Below are positions 34,699-42,968 of a DNA stretch of 64,000 nucleotides, in pieces (within the stretch, counting starts at the first letter, position 1; each line of letters starts with the position of its first letter). This DNA comes from Clostridiales bacterium GWD2_32_19. GTDB lineage: Bacteria; Bacillota; Clostridia; Lachnospirales; UBA12420. The stretch covers positions 1 to 64,000 of the forward strand of contig MGOU01000021.1 of the NCBI GenBank assembly GCA_001795385.1, read 5' to 3'. Under the pieces are notes generated by a model that was not told the origin of the DNA, ran no database searches, and saw nothing but the letters and a program-made list of their open reading frames with translations. Position numbers and translations under genes: made by a program.

Positions 34699-35430
34699 AT
34701 GGATTTATATACTCAAATAGAAGCACTAAAAGACGAATTAAAGGATATTAATTTAAAAAAAGTGAAATTAGAAAAGTTAGAAAAAAAGCTAATTAAACTA
34801 AATGCAGAACTTACTCGACTAGAGAATATGAACATGTATGAAAATAAATATTATGCAAAAGGCTGTAAAATCATAGCAGGCATTGACGAAGTAGGCAGAG
34901 GACCTCTGGCTGGTCCGGTGGTGTCTGCTTGCGTTATTTTACCACAAAATTGTATAATAGAAGGAATTAATGATTCTAAAAAACTGTCTGGGAAAAAGAG
35001 AATGGAGTTATATGATACAATACGTAACGAAGCGTTATATATAGGTATATGTCTCATAAAACATGATGTAATAGATAAGTATAATATTCTAAAAGCAAGT
35101 TTGTTTTCAATGAAAAAAGCAATAGAAAAAATAGAAAGCGATGTAAAAATTGATGTAGTGCTTGTGGATGGAAATCACAAAATACCTGAGCTTATATATG
35201 AACAAGAAACAATAATAAGTGGTGATGCCAAAAGTATATCAATAGCTGCTGCGAGTATAATAGCAAAAGTAACAAGAGACAGATTGATGCAAGAAAAATA
35301 TCATGTTATGTATCCTGAATATAATTTCAAATCAAATAAAGGTTACGGTACTAGCGAACATGTAAAAGCACTTAAAAAGTGTGGACCATGCGAGATACAT
35401 AGAAGAAGTTTTATAAAGAATTTTGTGTAG
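34699..35430 (+). CDS. rnhB: Ribonuclease HII
   Basis: 243 residues. After an N-terminal helical extension of about 55 residues, the catalytic core starts IIAGIDEVGRGPLAGPVV (Asp, Glu) and continues INDSKKLSGKKRMELYD, DVVLVDGNHKIP (third Asp) and SISIAAASIIAKVTRDRLM (fourth Asp at KVTRD). Cleaves RNA in RNA/DNA hybrids and misincorporated ribonucleotides. Follows rbgA by 16 bases. Confidence 0.96.
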   Translation: MDLYTQIEALKDELKDINLKKVKLEKLEKKLIKLNAELTRLENMNMYENKYYAKGCKIIAGIDEVGRGPLAGPVVSACVILPQNCIIEGINDSKKLSGKKRMELYDTIRNEALYIGICLIKHDVIDKYNILKASLFSMKKAIEKIESDVKIDVVLVDGNHKIPELIYEQETIISGDAKSISIAAASIIAKVTRDRLMQEKYHVMYPEYNFKSNKGYGTSEHVKALKKCGPCEIHRRSFIKNFV

Positions 35431-35544
35431 AAGATGGTATTAACTCGTGTATAGATTTCCTCGCATACAGGAGCAAGGAAATTATATCAAGGTCAAAGGT
35501 TATTATAACCTTCGGACACTACGCTTGATCCCGGAGGGATTGTT
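35431..35544 (+). promoter_or_regulatory. Structured leader of unknown class before the FliK-like gene
   Basis: Several nested helices: TTTCCT (35456) with AGGAAA (35476); ATCAAG (35486-35491) with CTTGAT (35524-35529), enclosing a perfect AAGGTTA/TAACCTT hairpin (35496-35512) and a conserved-looking CGGACACTACG strand. GGAGGG follows at 35533. The compact multi-helix layout resembles a riboswitch or protein-binding leader, but I cannot assign a class. Confidence 0.4.
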
Positions 35545-36999
35545 ATGCGAATAGATGAGAATTCTATATATAATAAAAAAGATTATAAAGCTGTAAACAT
35601 TTCCGATTTAAAAGATGGAGATGTTTTTCGTGCGGAAGTTCTGGATATAAAACAAAACGAAACGATTTTAAAACTTTTAGGTACGAATTCAGTTATAAGT
35701 GCCAAAACACTTAAAATACTGGGACTTAAAATAGGAGAACTTGTGAATTTCAAAGTAACTTCAAACACTAAAAATCAGCTAATACTTGAACCAGTGATAT
35801 CTTCTACTCAAAATCCTGAAGCAGAGGTAATACAAAACACCATAAAAAATTTTAAGCTTCCAGATAACAATATATCAGAAGGATTAATAAAAAAAATGTT
35901 TGATAACTCCATGCTACTAGGGAAAGAAAGTCTAACTAATTTCTACAGTTTACTAAAAGAAAATCCTAGTTTAGATACAAATAAGCTGTTTATATTATTA
36001 AAAAATAACATTTCTGTGACAGAAGAAAGTATAAAAAATTTAAATAGTTTTATAAACCAGAACACTCATTTAAACAATCAGGTAGATGGGTTGATGAAAT
36101 CTTTGGCTTCTATTAGTACTACAGACATAGCGGACGCGTTGGCTGATTTTATATTGGGTACTGACTTTAAAATCAACATAAAATATGATGATTTTGTATC
36201 AAATAATAAGGAAATATTTAAATCTACTAGTGTAGAGGTGTTTGAAAGTAATATAAATAAATTGGCAAGTAATATCAGTAAAAACACAAATATTTCTCAA
36301 GATGATTTTATGATAGATTTATTAAATTTTCTAGGTAAGGTAGATGAAAATTCTGATAAGAGTTTAATAAAAGAATATGTAAAGAGAAACACCTCAGAAG
36401 TTTTAGCTTCGTTAAGTACTAAATTTAAGGTTAGTCTAAAAAATAATAATATAGAAAACATAGCTGAGGTATATAAAAATATTTATAAACTGACATCTAG
36501 CTTATTAGACAGTACAAGTGGTTTTAATAAAGTTAGTGAAAATATTTTAAGTAATGCAAGTGAGATAAAACAGAAAATTGAGTTTATGAATCAAATACTT
36601 ACATACGATACTTACTTGCAAATACCTCTAAAGTTAAACCCAAATGAGCGTAATCCAGAGCTATATGTTTTAAAAAATAAAAAACATAAGATAAACGCAT
36701 CAAATATAACGGCATTATTATGTTTAGACCTCTCCAAGTTAGGATATACAGAAGTATTAATAAATAAGAGTCTAAATAACATAAGCTGTAAATTTAGACT
36801 TGAAGATTTTGATTCAAAAGAGACATTGGTAAAACATATGAATGACTTGAAACTAAAACTATCATCTTTAGGATATAATCTTATAAATATAGCATATGAA
36901 AATTTAGAAACAAAAACAAATATAATTAACAAGAATGACTTACTACCTGATGAGGGTAAAGAAGATAAGAAGATACATTCATTTGATATAAGGGTATAA
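35545..36999 (+). CDS. FliK-like (flagellar hook-length control) protein
   Basis: 484 residues, ATG behind CCCGGAGGGATTGTT. The N-terminus holds a short beta-barrel (LKDGDVFRAEVLDIKQNETI), a long helical Asn/Ser/Lys-rich middle of about 300 residues, and a compact C-terminal domain near 375-465 (YLQIPLKLNPNERNPELYV; LEDFDSKETLVKHMNDLK; LSSLGYNL) that resembles the Flg_hook domain of FliK. The neighbouring FlhB-like gene supports a link to the flagellar export switch. Assignment is by pattern and context only. Confidence 0.6.
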   Translation: MRIDENSIYNKKDYKAVNISDLKDGDVFRAEVLDIKQNETILKLLGTNSVISAKTLKILGLKIGELVNFKVTSNTKNQLILEPVISSTQNPEAEVIQNTIKNFKLPDNNISEGLIKKMFDNSMLLGKESLTNFYSLLKENPSLDTNKLFILLKNNISVTEESIKNLNSFINQNTHLNNQVDGLMKSLASISTTDIADALADFILGTDFKINIKYDDFVSNNKEIFKSTSVEVFESNINKLASNISKNTNISQDDFMIDLLNFLGKVDENSDKSLIKEYVKRNTSEVLASLSTKFKVSLKNNNIENIAEVYKNIYKLTSSLLDSTSGFNKVSENILSNASEIKQKIEFMNQILTYDTYLQIPLKLNPNERNPELYVLKNKKHKINASNITALLCLDLSKLGYTEVLINKSLNNISCKFRLEDFDSKETLVKHMNDLKLKLSSLGYNLINIAYENLETKTNIINKNDLLPDEGKEDKKIHSFDIRV

Positions 37000-37046
37000 C
37001 CTCACAAATATTATAAGTATAAAAACAGTAATGGAGGGCAATTCAT

Positions 37047-37292
37047 ATGAAAAAGGCTGCAGCGATATCATATAATAAAAATGAAGTAGCTCCTAAAGTT
37101 GTTGCAAAGGGGCAAGGTTTTGTTGCAGAAAACATATTGAAAAAATCTGTAGAGAATGATATACCTATAGTTAAGGATGAAAAGATGATGAAAATGATAG
37201 ATAACATGGATATAGGTGACTACATACCAGAGGAACTGTACGAGGTAGTTGCAGAGGTGCTAGCGTTTGTTGTGAAATTAGATGAAAAATAA
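37047..37292 (+). CDS. FlhB C-terminal-domain homologue (FhlB/YlqH)
   Basis: 81 residues, ATG behind ATGGAGGGCAATTCAT. AAAISYNKNEVAPKVVAKGQG, then IPIVKDEKMMKMIDNMDIGD and IPEELYEVVAEVLAFV match the part of FlhB/YscU that lies after the autocleavage site. The NPTH cleavage motif is absent, as in the small stand-alone paralogues known in Bacillus. It may support substrate switching of the flagellar export apparatus with the FliK-like protein encoded just before it. Confidence 0.85.
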   Translation: MKKAAAISYNKNEVAPKVVAKGQGFVAENILKKSVENDIPIVKDEKMMKMIDNMDIGDYIPEELYEVVAEVLAFVVKLDEK

Positions 37293-37330
37293 TAGCTGGG
37301 ATTTAGATATTAAATTGGAGGAAAAAACAC

Positions 37331-37684
37331 ATGAACAAACGTAAGATAGGCGGTATAGGTGAAGATGTGGCTGTAAAGTTTTTGGAGAGTAAAGGGTATA
37401 ATATAGTAGAGAGAAATTTTGATTGTACTGTAGGAGAAATAGATATTATTGCACGCAAAGATGGATATTTAGTTTTTATTGAGGTAAAGTACCGTAAGAA
37501 CTTATCCTATGGCTATCCAGTAGAGGCTGTTACATATTCAAAACAGAAAAACATAAGAAGAGTTGCTACTTGGTATATCAAGTACAAAAATCTTATATTT
37601 GAGAAAAATTTTAGATTTGATGTGGTTGGAATGCTAGGAGAACTGGAACATCCTACAATATCTTTAATAGAAAATGCATTTTGA
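37331..37684 (+). CDS. YraN-family (UPF0102) endonuclease-like protein
   Basis: 117 residues, ATG behind TTGGAGGAAAAAACAC. GEDVAVKFLESKGYNIVERN at the start, then GEIDIIARKDGYLVFIEVKYR with the nuclease-type E-x-K catalytic pattern, and FRFDVVGM. The fold is that of Holliday-junction resolvase-like nucleases; cellular role is unsettled. Its position after rnhB in this order is conserved in Firmicutes. About 117 residues is the family length. Confidence 0.92.
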   Translation: MNKRKIGGIGEDVAVKFLESKGYNIVERNFDCTVGEIDIIARKDGYLVFIEVKYRKNLSYGYPVEAVTYSKQKNIRRVATWYIKYKNLIFEKNFRFDVVGMLGELEHPTISLIENAF

Positions 37685-37685
37685 C

Positions 37686-37714
37686 TTGAAATATATAAAA
37701 AATTGTGATAAAAT
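37686..37714 (+). promoter_or_regulatory. Promoter of the YfiH-like gene
   Basis: TTGAAA (37686-37691), 17-base spacer, TAAAAT (37709-37714); -35 begins just past the yraN stop. Confidence 0.6.
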
Positions 37715-37756
37715 ATTAATAATTAAGTATCTATATTAAGAAAGAAGGTAAATAGC

Positions 37757-38503
37757 TTGGAAAATAATAAAGATAGCATATTAAGTGTACATACTGATGG
37801 AGATATTGAGTATTACTCCATTACGGCCCTAGAAGAATTGGGCGAGATTGAACACTATATATTACCAAAAACTTTTTATGATAAAGACGAAGAAGATGCT
37901 GATTTTTTTAGATTATGCACTCTATTTGATTTTAATTTTAATAAGATTGTAACTATAAGAAACTTTAATTATGAAAGTATAGAAATAAACTCATATAAAG
38001 ATATAGAAGTTAAGGCTTTTACTGAAACAAACAGCAATGTGTGTGCTATTACAACTAATGTGAGAAAAGCTCCCCTCATTATAAGAAATAAGGGTATATT
38101 AAATGTTATAATATATGATCCAGGCAAGAAAGTAGTTTCTCTTGCAGCAGTAAACATGCAACAAACGCTGGATAAAGCCTTGAAAGCACTTGTGCTAGAG
38201 TTGAATATTAAATACAATAGTAGTCCATTGGATTTAAAGGTAGTTATGATTTCTTTTGGACAAAGTAAAGTTTATGTGGACGACAATACAAGTAATGTTT
38301 TTAAAAGTAATTTTCATAACATAAATCATTGTATTTCTCAAACAGATGAAGGATTAGAACAAGTAGATATATGTAAAATCAATATTGCAACTCTACTCGA
38401 AGTTGGGGTAAAGTATGAGAATATAATTGATATAAAAAACAAAGAGTTACCTGAAATTTTGGCAAACGTGGAAACAATATATACTATAATAAATATAAAA
38501 TAG
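37757..38503 (+). CDS. Degenerate laccase-domain (YfiH-like) protein
   Basis: 248 residues from TTG 37757 behind AAGAAGGTAAATAGC. The segment ITTNVRKAPLIIRNKG, NVIIYDPGKKVVSLAAVNMQ and TLDKALKALVLEL aligns by eye with the YfiH purine-nucleoside phosphorylase/polyphenol oxidase core, where family members read T-A-D-C...LLYDP...AAHAGWRG. Here the Cys and the His of HAGWRG are replaced, and no other Cys/His set stands in for them. It therefore looks like a pseudoenzyme of that fold. The last six codons lie inside a 60-bp palindrome. Confidence 0.5.
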   Translation: MENNKDSILSVHTDGDIEYYSITALEELGEIEHYILPKTFYDKDEEDADFFRLCTLFDFNFNKIVTIRNFNYESIEINSYKDIEVKAFTETNSNVCAITTNVRKAPLIIRNKGILNVIIYDPGKKVVSLAAVNMQQTLDKALKALVLELNIKYNSSPLDLKVVMISFGQSKVYVDDNTSNVFKSNFHNINHCISQTDEGLEQVDICKINIATLLEVGVKYENIIDIKNKELPEILANVETIYTIINIK

Positions 38504-38540
38504 AAGGCATATGCCTTCTATTTTATATTTATTATAGTAT
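38481..38540. terminator. 60-bp perfect palindrome between convergent genes
   Basis: Positions 38481-38510 are the exact reverse complement of 38511-38540, with no spacer. It serves as a bidirectional terminator for the YfiH-like gene and tmcAL, and overlaps the last codons and stop of the former. Confidence 0.92.
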
Positions 38541-38573
38541 TACAAGAACGAAGCAACAGAGTGAATTTAGTAG

Positions 38574-39806
38574 CTATATTACTATCATTTTTTCTTGTTG
38601 TTCTTGACCTGAATATCTTAGATTTTTGTTGTGGTTAATAAGATTATAAACATCGGTGCACATAAATTCATTATGTAACCATATATCTGCTTTTGAATTC
38701 TTTGTTGCGCCGTTTACATTCGTTATAACAGGTATTTTTGAGTTTTTATCTAGTAATTCAAGTAAATACTCGCTTTCTTTTCTAAAACCTAAAACTCTAG
38801 CGTATAGTTCGTTTTTTAAAATATTTTCTATAGTAGCTTTCTTAATATTTAAAACAGTATGAAGGATTAAACGCTGGAGAGCAGTATAGGTATATCTTTT
38901 TGTTTTTAGTTCAGAAATAATACTATTTATATCATAATTTCTATTGGCGCATTTAAGTAATCTATTTTCTATACCTTCATTCATTCCAAAAATTTCTGTT
39001 AATTGTAATTTATTTGTTGTTTTTAGCTTGTATTGAAGAATATCTGAAAAATCATTAAGTTCCCTTATTCCATTGGTTTTAGTTATTTCTTCTATAAATA
39101 TTTGATATGCTGGTAATGGCATAACTTTTTTTAATGCTTCGTAATCTTTTTCTTTGGTAATTTTTCGTATATTAGTTGCAGAAGTAAAATTATCAATTAT
39201 ATTTTCTGAATTATAATTTACATTAATTCTTTCTGTCAAATGTGGTTTTATGTTGCTATTAAGTTTCTTCAGAGATTTCAAATATTCTATACCTAAAATA
39301 TTATTAGAAGAATTTATTATATTATCAAACTCACTAGCAGATATATTGTTAATAAACTGCTTTGTAAGTGCTATATTTCTTGACTTAGGATATGAATTAC
39401 CCTGACTTAAAGCATTCTTTATATTTATTTTAAAATCATCTGGTTCATTAATTAGCACATCAGCTATTTCTGATAACAAATCAAGATTATTGGTTTCAAC
39501 ACCAAAACATAAATCAGTGACTATATTCATATCGTCTAATATTTTTATTGCATTGTATGAAAAAAACTCTGCACTACTAGAAGAAAAAGGGGTAGGCAGC
39601 TCTATTACGAGGTCAACACCGCATGAAACAGCCATTTTTGTGCGAGCAAATTTATCTATACAAGCAGGCTCACCACGTTCAGTAAAGTTTCCACTCATAA
39701 TAGCCACAACGAAATCTGCACCTGTAATTTCTTTTGATTTTTGTAGATGGTATAAGTGACCATTATGAAAGGGATTATACTCTACAATTATTCCTAGTAT
39801 TGTCAT
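38574..39806 (-). CDS. tmcAL: tRNA(Met) cytidine acetate ligase
   Basis: 410 residues on the minus strand; ATG preceded by AAAGGAGATATAATA. Starts TILGIIVEYNPFHNGHLYHL, a nucleotidyltransferase motif with the HNGH signature, then FVVAIMSGNFTERGEPACID, VIELPTPFSSSSAEFFSYNA and a helical C-terminal domain. TmcAL adenylates acetate to form ac4C at the wobble position of elongator tRNA-Met in Firmicutes. It is the only clear housekeeping gene on the minus strand here. Confidence 0.94.
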   Translation of the reverse strand: MTILGIIVEYNPFHNGHLYHLQKSKEITGADFVVAIMSGNFTERGEPACIDKFARTKMAVSCGVDLVIELPTPFSSSSAEFFSYNAIKILDDMNIVTDLCFGVETNNLDLLSEIADVLINEPDDFKINIKNALSQGNSYPKSRNIALTKQFINNISASEFDNIINSSNNILGIEYLKSLKKLNSNIKPHLTERINVNYNSENIIDNFTSATNIRKITKEKDYEALKKVMPLPAYQIFIEEITKTNGIRELNDFSDILQYKLKTTNKLQLTEIFGMNEGIENRLLKCANRNYDINSIISELKTKRYTYTALQRLILHTVLNIKKATIENILKNELYARVLGFRKESEYLLELLDKNSKIPVITNVNGATKNSKADIWLHNEFMCTDVYNLINHNKNLRYSGQEQQEKMIVI

Positions 39807-39959
39807 TATTATATCTCCTTTAATATATATGAAAATTTTACTTTACTTTTCATAAAAATAATTATATAATATATATTAATATATTATATAAAAAATTTCA
39901 AGGTTTTTAGATAAAAAATAATTTGGAAACTGCTAATTAATGTGAAAGGGGCTTTTTGT

Positions 39960-40961
39960 ATGTTTAACATGTGGGGTATTGACATTGGAATTGATTTAGG
40001 AACAGCAACTGTGTTGGTTTATGTAAAAGGACAAGGTATAGTTTTATGTGAGCCATCTGTTGTTGCAAAAAACAAAGACACGGGAGAAGTTTTAGCAGTT
40101 GGTGAGGATGCAAGACAAATGATAGGTAGAACTCCAGGAAACATAGTAGCTATAAGACCTCTAAGAGAAGGAGTAATATCAGATTATGATTCAACAGAAA
40201 AAATGTTGAAGAGTTTTATTTTTAAGGTTATTGGAAAAAGAATGTTTATAAAACCTAGAATTGCGGTATGTGTTCCTAGTGGAGTTACTGAAGTTGAAAA
40301 AAGAGCTGTTAAAGATGCGGCAAAACAAGCAGGTGCTAGAAAGGTAACAACCATAGAAGAACCAATAGCTGCTGCAATAGGTGCAGGTATTGACATAACA
40401 AAAGCATGCGGAAGTATGGTAGTGGATATAGGAGGCGGTACTACAGATATTGCTGTTATTTCGCTAGGTGGTAATGTAGTCAGTTCATCTTTAAAGGTAG
40501 CTGGTGATAATTTTGATGAAGCAATAATAAAATATATGCGTAAAAAATATAATCTCCTAATAGGTGAAAGAACTGCTGAGGAATTGAAGATGGGTATAGG
40601 TTCTGCTTATAAGAGAGATGTTGAACAAGAAGTAACTCTAAGAGGTAGAAATCTTATTACAGGTTTACCAAAAAGCATGACAGTTACTTCTACAGAAATG
40701 TTAGAAGCATTACGTGAACCTGTTACTAGCATAGTAGAAGCAGTACATGCGGTTCTAGAAAAAACTCCCCCAGAGCTTGCCTCAGATATTTCAAACAGAG
40801 GGATAGTAATGACCGGTGGAGGAAGCTTACTCTATGGATTAGATAAAATGATTGAGTTTAAAACAGGAATTTCTACGGTAATAGCAGATGATCCAACATC
40901 TTGTGTTGCTATTGGTACGGGGAAATATGTAGAAGTATGTGATTGGGACAGAGTATATTAA
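39960..40961 (+). CDS. mbl: MreB/Mbl-type actin-like cell shape protein
   Basis: 333 residues from ATG 39960 behind GAAAGGGGCTTTTTGT; an in-frame ATG at 39942 precedes that site. Actin ATPase motifs: phosphate 1 DIGIDLGTATVLVYVKGQG, connect 1, phosphate 2 VVDIGGGTTDIAVISLGG, adenosine ITNRGIVMTGGGSLLYGLD-type loop (SNRGIVMTGGGSLL) and IRPLREGVISDYD. Forms membrane-bound filaments guiding lateral wall synthesis. Called Mbl because flhO and flhP follow as in Bacillus; by sequence MreB is equally possible. Confidence 0.9.
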   Translation: MFNMWGIDIGIDLGTATVLVYVKGQGIVLCEPSVVAKNKDTGEVLAVGEDARQMIGRTPGNIVAIRPLREGVISDYDSTEKMLKSFIFKVIGKRMFIKPRIAVCVPSGVTEVEKRAVKDAAKQAGARKVTTIEEPIAAAIGAGIDITKACGSMVVDIGGGTTDIAVISLGGNVVSSSLKVAGDNFDEAIIKYMRKKYNLLIGERTAEELKMGIGSAYKRDVEQEVTLRGRNLITGLPKSMTVTSTEMLEALREPVTSIVEAVHAVLEKTPPELASDISNRGIVMTGGGSLLYGLDKMIEFKTGISTVIADDPTSCVAIGTGKYVEVCDWDRVY

Positions 40962-40984
40962 AATGTAGTGATTTATATTTTTAG

Positions 40985-41076
40985 TTCCTCCTCTAGAGTA
41001 GGGGAGGTTAGGTGGGGTAGTGTTTTTATACTAAACCTCTTACCCCCTCTAACTTTCCTACTTTAGGGGGAGAACT
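40985..41076. repeat. CTAGAGTAGGGGAG intergenic repeat, long inverted copy
   Basis: GTTCCTCCTCTAGAGTAGGG then GAGGTTAGGTGGGGTAG, and an imperfect inverted partner ending CTACTTTAGGGGGAGAAC. Its left end is nearly the reverse complement of the element at 42916. Confidence 0.65.
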
Positions 41077-41161
41077 ATTTTTTTTGTATATGCTCTAAAC
41101 TTTTTTGCTAAATATACCGATAAAGTAAGTGTACTATAATATACTCTAGGAGATGTTGTTA

Positions 41162-41923
41162 ATGATACGTGGATTATATACTTCTGCAACAGGAATGGTT
41201 ACTCAATCAAAATTGCTTGATACAGTATCAAATAACCTAGCAAACGCAGATACAACAGGATTTAAAAAAGATACATTGGTAGTAAGTTCGTTTAAAGATG
41301 AACTCACTAAAAGAATTGGAAATAATGATAATAAAACTATAGGCGGTATGAAAATGGGCGTTTACGGTGATCAAACATATACAAATTTCATGCAAGGTTC
41401 CTTAAAACAAACTGGGAATAAGCTTGATTTTTCAATAAAGGGTGATGGTTTTTTTACTATAGAAACGAAAGATGCAAATGGAAATAAAGTTGAGCGTTTG
41501 ACAAGAAATGGATCCTTTACATTAAACGAAAATAAGCAGCTGGTTACTACTGATGGAGATGCAGTTATAGATGAAAATGGAGAACATATATTTATACCGG
41601 ATCGAGAGGTTTATATTCTAGATAATGATGGGAGGCTATTTTTAAATAATGAAAAGATAGCTAAACTTAAAGTAGTAAATATCGAAAATCCAGAAACATT
41701 GAGAAAATCAGGCAGTTCTATGTTTACAACTACACAAGCTACTAAGTTTACTGAATTTAATGGAGAAGTAATGCAAGGTTATACAGAAACATCAAATGTA
41801 AATATTATTAAAGAAATGGTTGATATGATTAATATAACAAGAAATTTTGAGACAAATCAAAAATTACTTCAAATACATGACCAACTGTTATCAAAATCAG
41901 CAAATGAAATAGGAAAAGTATAA
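41162..41923 (+). CDS. flhO: Flagellar basal-body rod protein (FlhO/FlgF-like)
   Basis: 253 residues from ATG 41162, 9 bases behind AGGAG; ATG 41153 abuts the site and is rejected. MIRGLYTSATGMVTQSKLLD and VSNNLANADTTGFKKD form the N-terminal flagellar rod motif; GDGFFTIETKDANG is the central FlgF/FlgG signature; the C-terminal helix has GYTETSNVNIIKEMVDMINI and FETNQKLLQ. Exported axial protein of the flagellar rod. The mbl-flhO-flhP order matches Bacillus. Confidence 0.93.
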   Translation: MIRGLYTSATGMVTQSKLLDTVSNNLANADTTGFKKDTLVVSSFKDELTKRIGNNDNKTIGGMKMGVYGDQTYTNFMQGSLKQTGNKLDFSIKGDGFFTIETKDANGNKVERLTRNGSFTLNENKQLVTTDGDAVIDENGEHIFIPDREVYILDNDGRLFLNNEKIAKLKVVNIENPETLRKSGSSMFTTTQATKFTEFNGEVMQGYTETSNVNIIKEMVDMINITRNFETNQKLLQIHDQLLSKSANEIGKV

Positions 41924-41953
41924 TTTTCAACTTTCTAAAAGGAGTGATAGAAT

Positions 41954-42808
41954 ATGATGCGTTCATTATGGACAGCGGCTAGTGGTATGAAAGCTCAACA
42001 GTTAAATATAGATGTTATTTCGAATAATCTGTCAAATGTAACAACAACAGGATATAAAAAATCACGTATGGAGTTTAAAGACTTGTTTTATGAAACTTTG
42101 GAAAAGTCTAGAGGGTCAGAAGAAAGCCAAAATCCAAGGCCAACTAGTTTACAAATAGGACATGGAGTTAGAGCTGCTGCTACTGTTAAAGATTTTACCA
42201 TAGGAAATATCGAACAAACAGGTGATGTTTTCAACTTTGCTTTAGAAGGAGACGGATTTTTTGCAGTAAAATCATTTGGAGCAACTGAAAGCGATAATGA
42301 TGTTAATTCTTATGTATATACTAAAGATGGATCATTTAAAGTATCGGCAGATGCAGATGGAATGAAATATTTAACTACAGCTCAAGGATACGTAATTATG
42401 AATCAAGATAACGAGCCTATAGTACTCTCTGGAGAAAATGGGGAAATCGATACTAGTAAGATAACAGTAGATCAAAATGGTTCATTTTCATATATTGATT
42501 CTACAAGTCAAAAGGTAGATTTGAATCAAAAGATAAAAGTAGTACAGTTTTTTAATCCAAATGGACTTGAAAGTATAGGAGATAACTTGTATAAGAGAAC
42601 TGCAGCATCAGGAAAAGAAATTTCTGAAGAAGAAGTACCTTCTTATAAAAAGAGCAAAGTACTTCAAGGATATTTGGAACGTTCTAATGTACAAATAGTT
42701 GAAGAAATGGTAAATATGATAGTAGCACAAAGAGCATATGAAATAAATTCAAAATCAATACAAGCGTCAGATGAAATGATGCAACAAGCAAATCAGCTTA
42801 GAAGGTAA
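41954..42808 (+). CDS. flhP: Flagellar basal-body rod protein (FlhP/FlgG-like)
   Basis: 284 residues, ATG behind AAAAGGAGTGATAGAAT. MRSLWTAASGMKAQQLNIDV and ISNNLSNVTTTGYKKSRMEF at the start, LEGDGFFAVKSFG in the middle, GYLERSNVQIVEEMVNMIVA and AYEINSKSIQASDEMMQQA at the end. Slightly longer than FlhO. Distal-rod type protein exported by the flagellar apparatus and cotranscribed with the gene before it. A strong terminator follows. Confidence 0.94.
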   Translation: MMRSLWTAASGMKAQQLNIDVISNNLSNVTTTGYKKSRMEFKDLFYETLEKSRGSEESQNPRPTSLQIGHGVRAAATVKDFTIGNIEQTGDVFNFALEGDGFFAVKSFGATESDNDVNSYVYTKDGSFKVSADADGMKYLTTAQGYVIMNQDNEPIVLSGENGEIDTSKITVDQNGSFSYIDSTSQKVDLNQKIKVVQFFNPNGLESIGDNLYKRTAASGKEISEEEVPSYKKSKVLQGYLERSNVQIVEEMVNMIVAQRAYEINSKSIQASDEMMQQANQLRR

Positions 42809-42833
42809 TATATATACATAATATCAGTTGAAA

Positions 42834-42869
42834 CATAAAAAATTCAAGTTTAAGCTTGAATTTTTTATG
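42834..42869. terminator. Intrinsic terminator of flhO-flhP
   Basis: 15-bp perfect stem CATAAAAAATTCAAG (42834-42848) with 42855-42869, loop TTTAAG. Confidence 0.9.
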
Positions 42870-42915
42870 TTTATAAGGTAGAATGGTAGAAAGTATAGTA
42901 CAAAATCTAAATTAA

Positions 42916-42942
42916 GGTTCTCCCCTACTCTAGGAGAGGAAA
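42916..42942. repeat. CTAGAGTAGGGGAG intergenic repeat, short copy
   Basis: GGTTCTCCCCTACTC then TAGGAGAGGAA, nearly the reverse complement of the left end of the element at 40985. Confidence 0.6.
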
Positions 42943-42968
42943 CTCATATTAATCAAGGTGGTGCATTT

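Noticed and set aside
35431-35544. Known c-di-GMP riboswitch
   Set aside because: The conserved GEMM cores (such as the CACGCACAGGGCAAACC-type strand) are not present.
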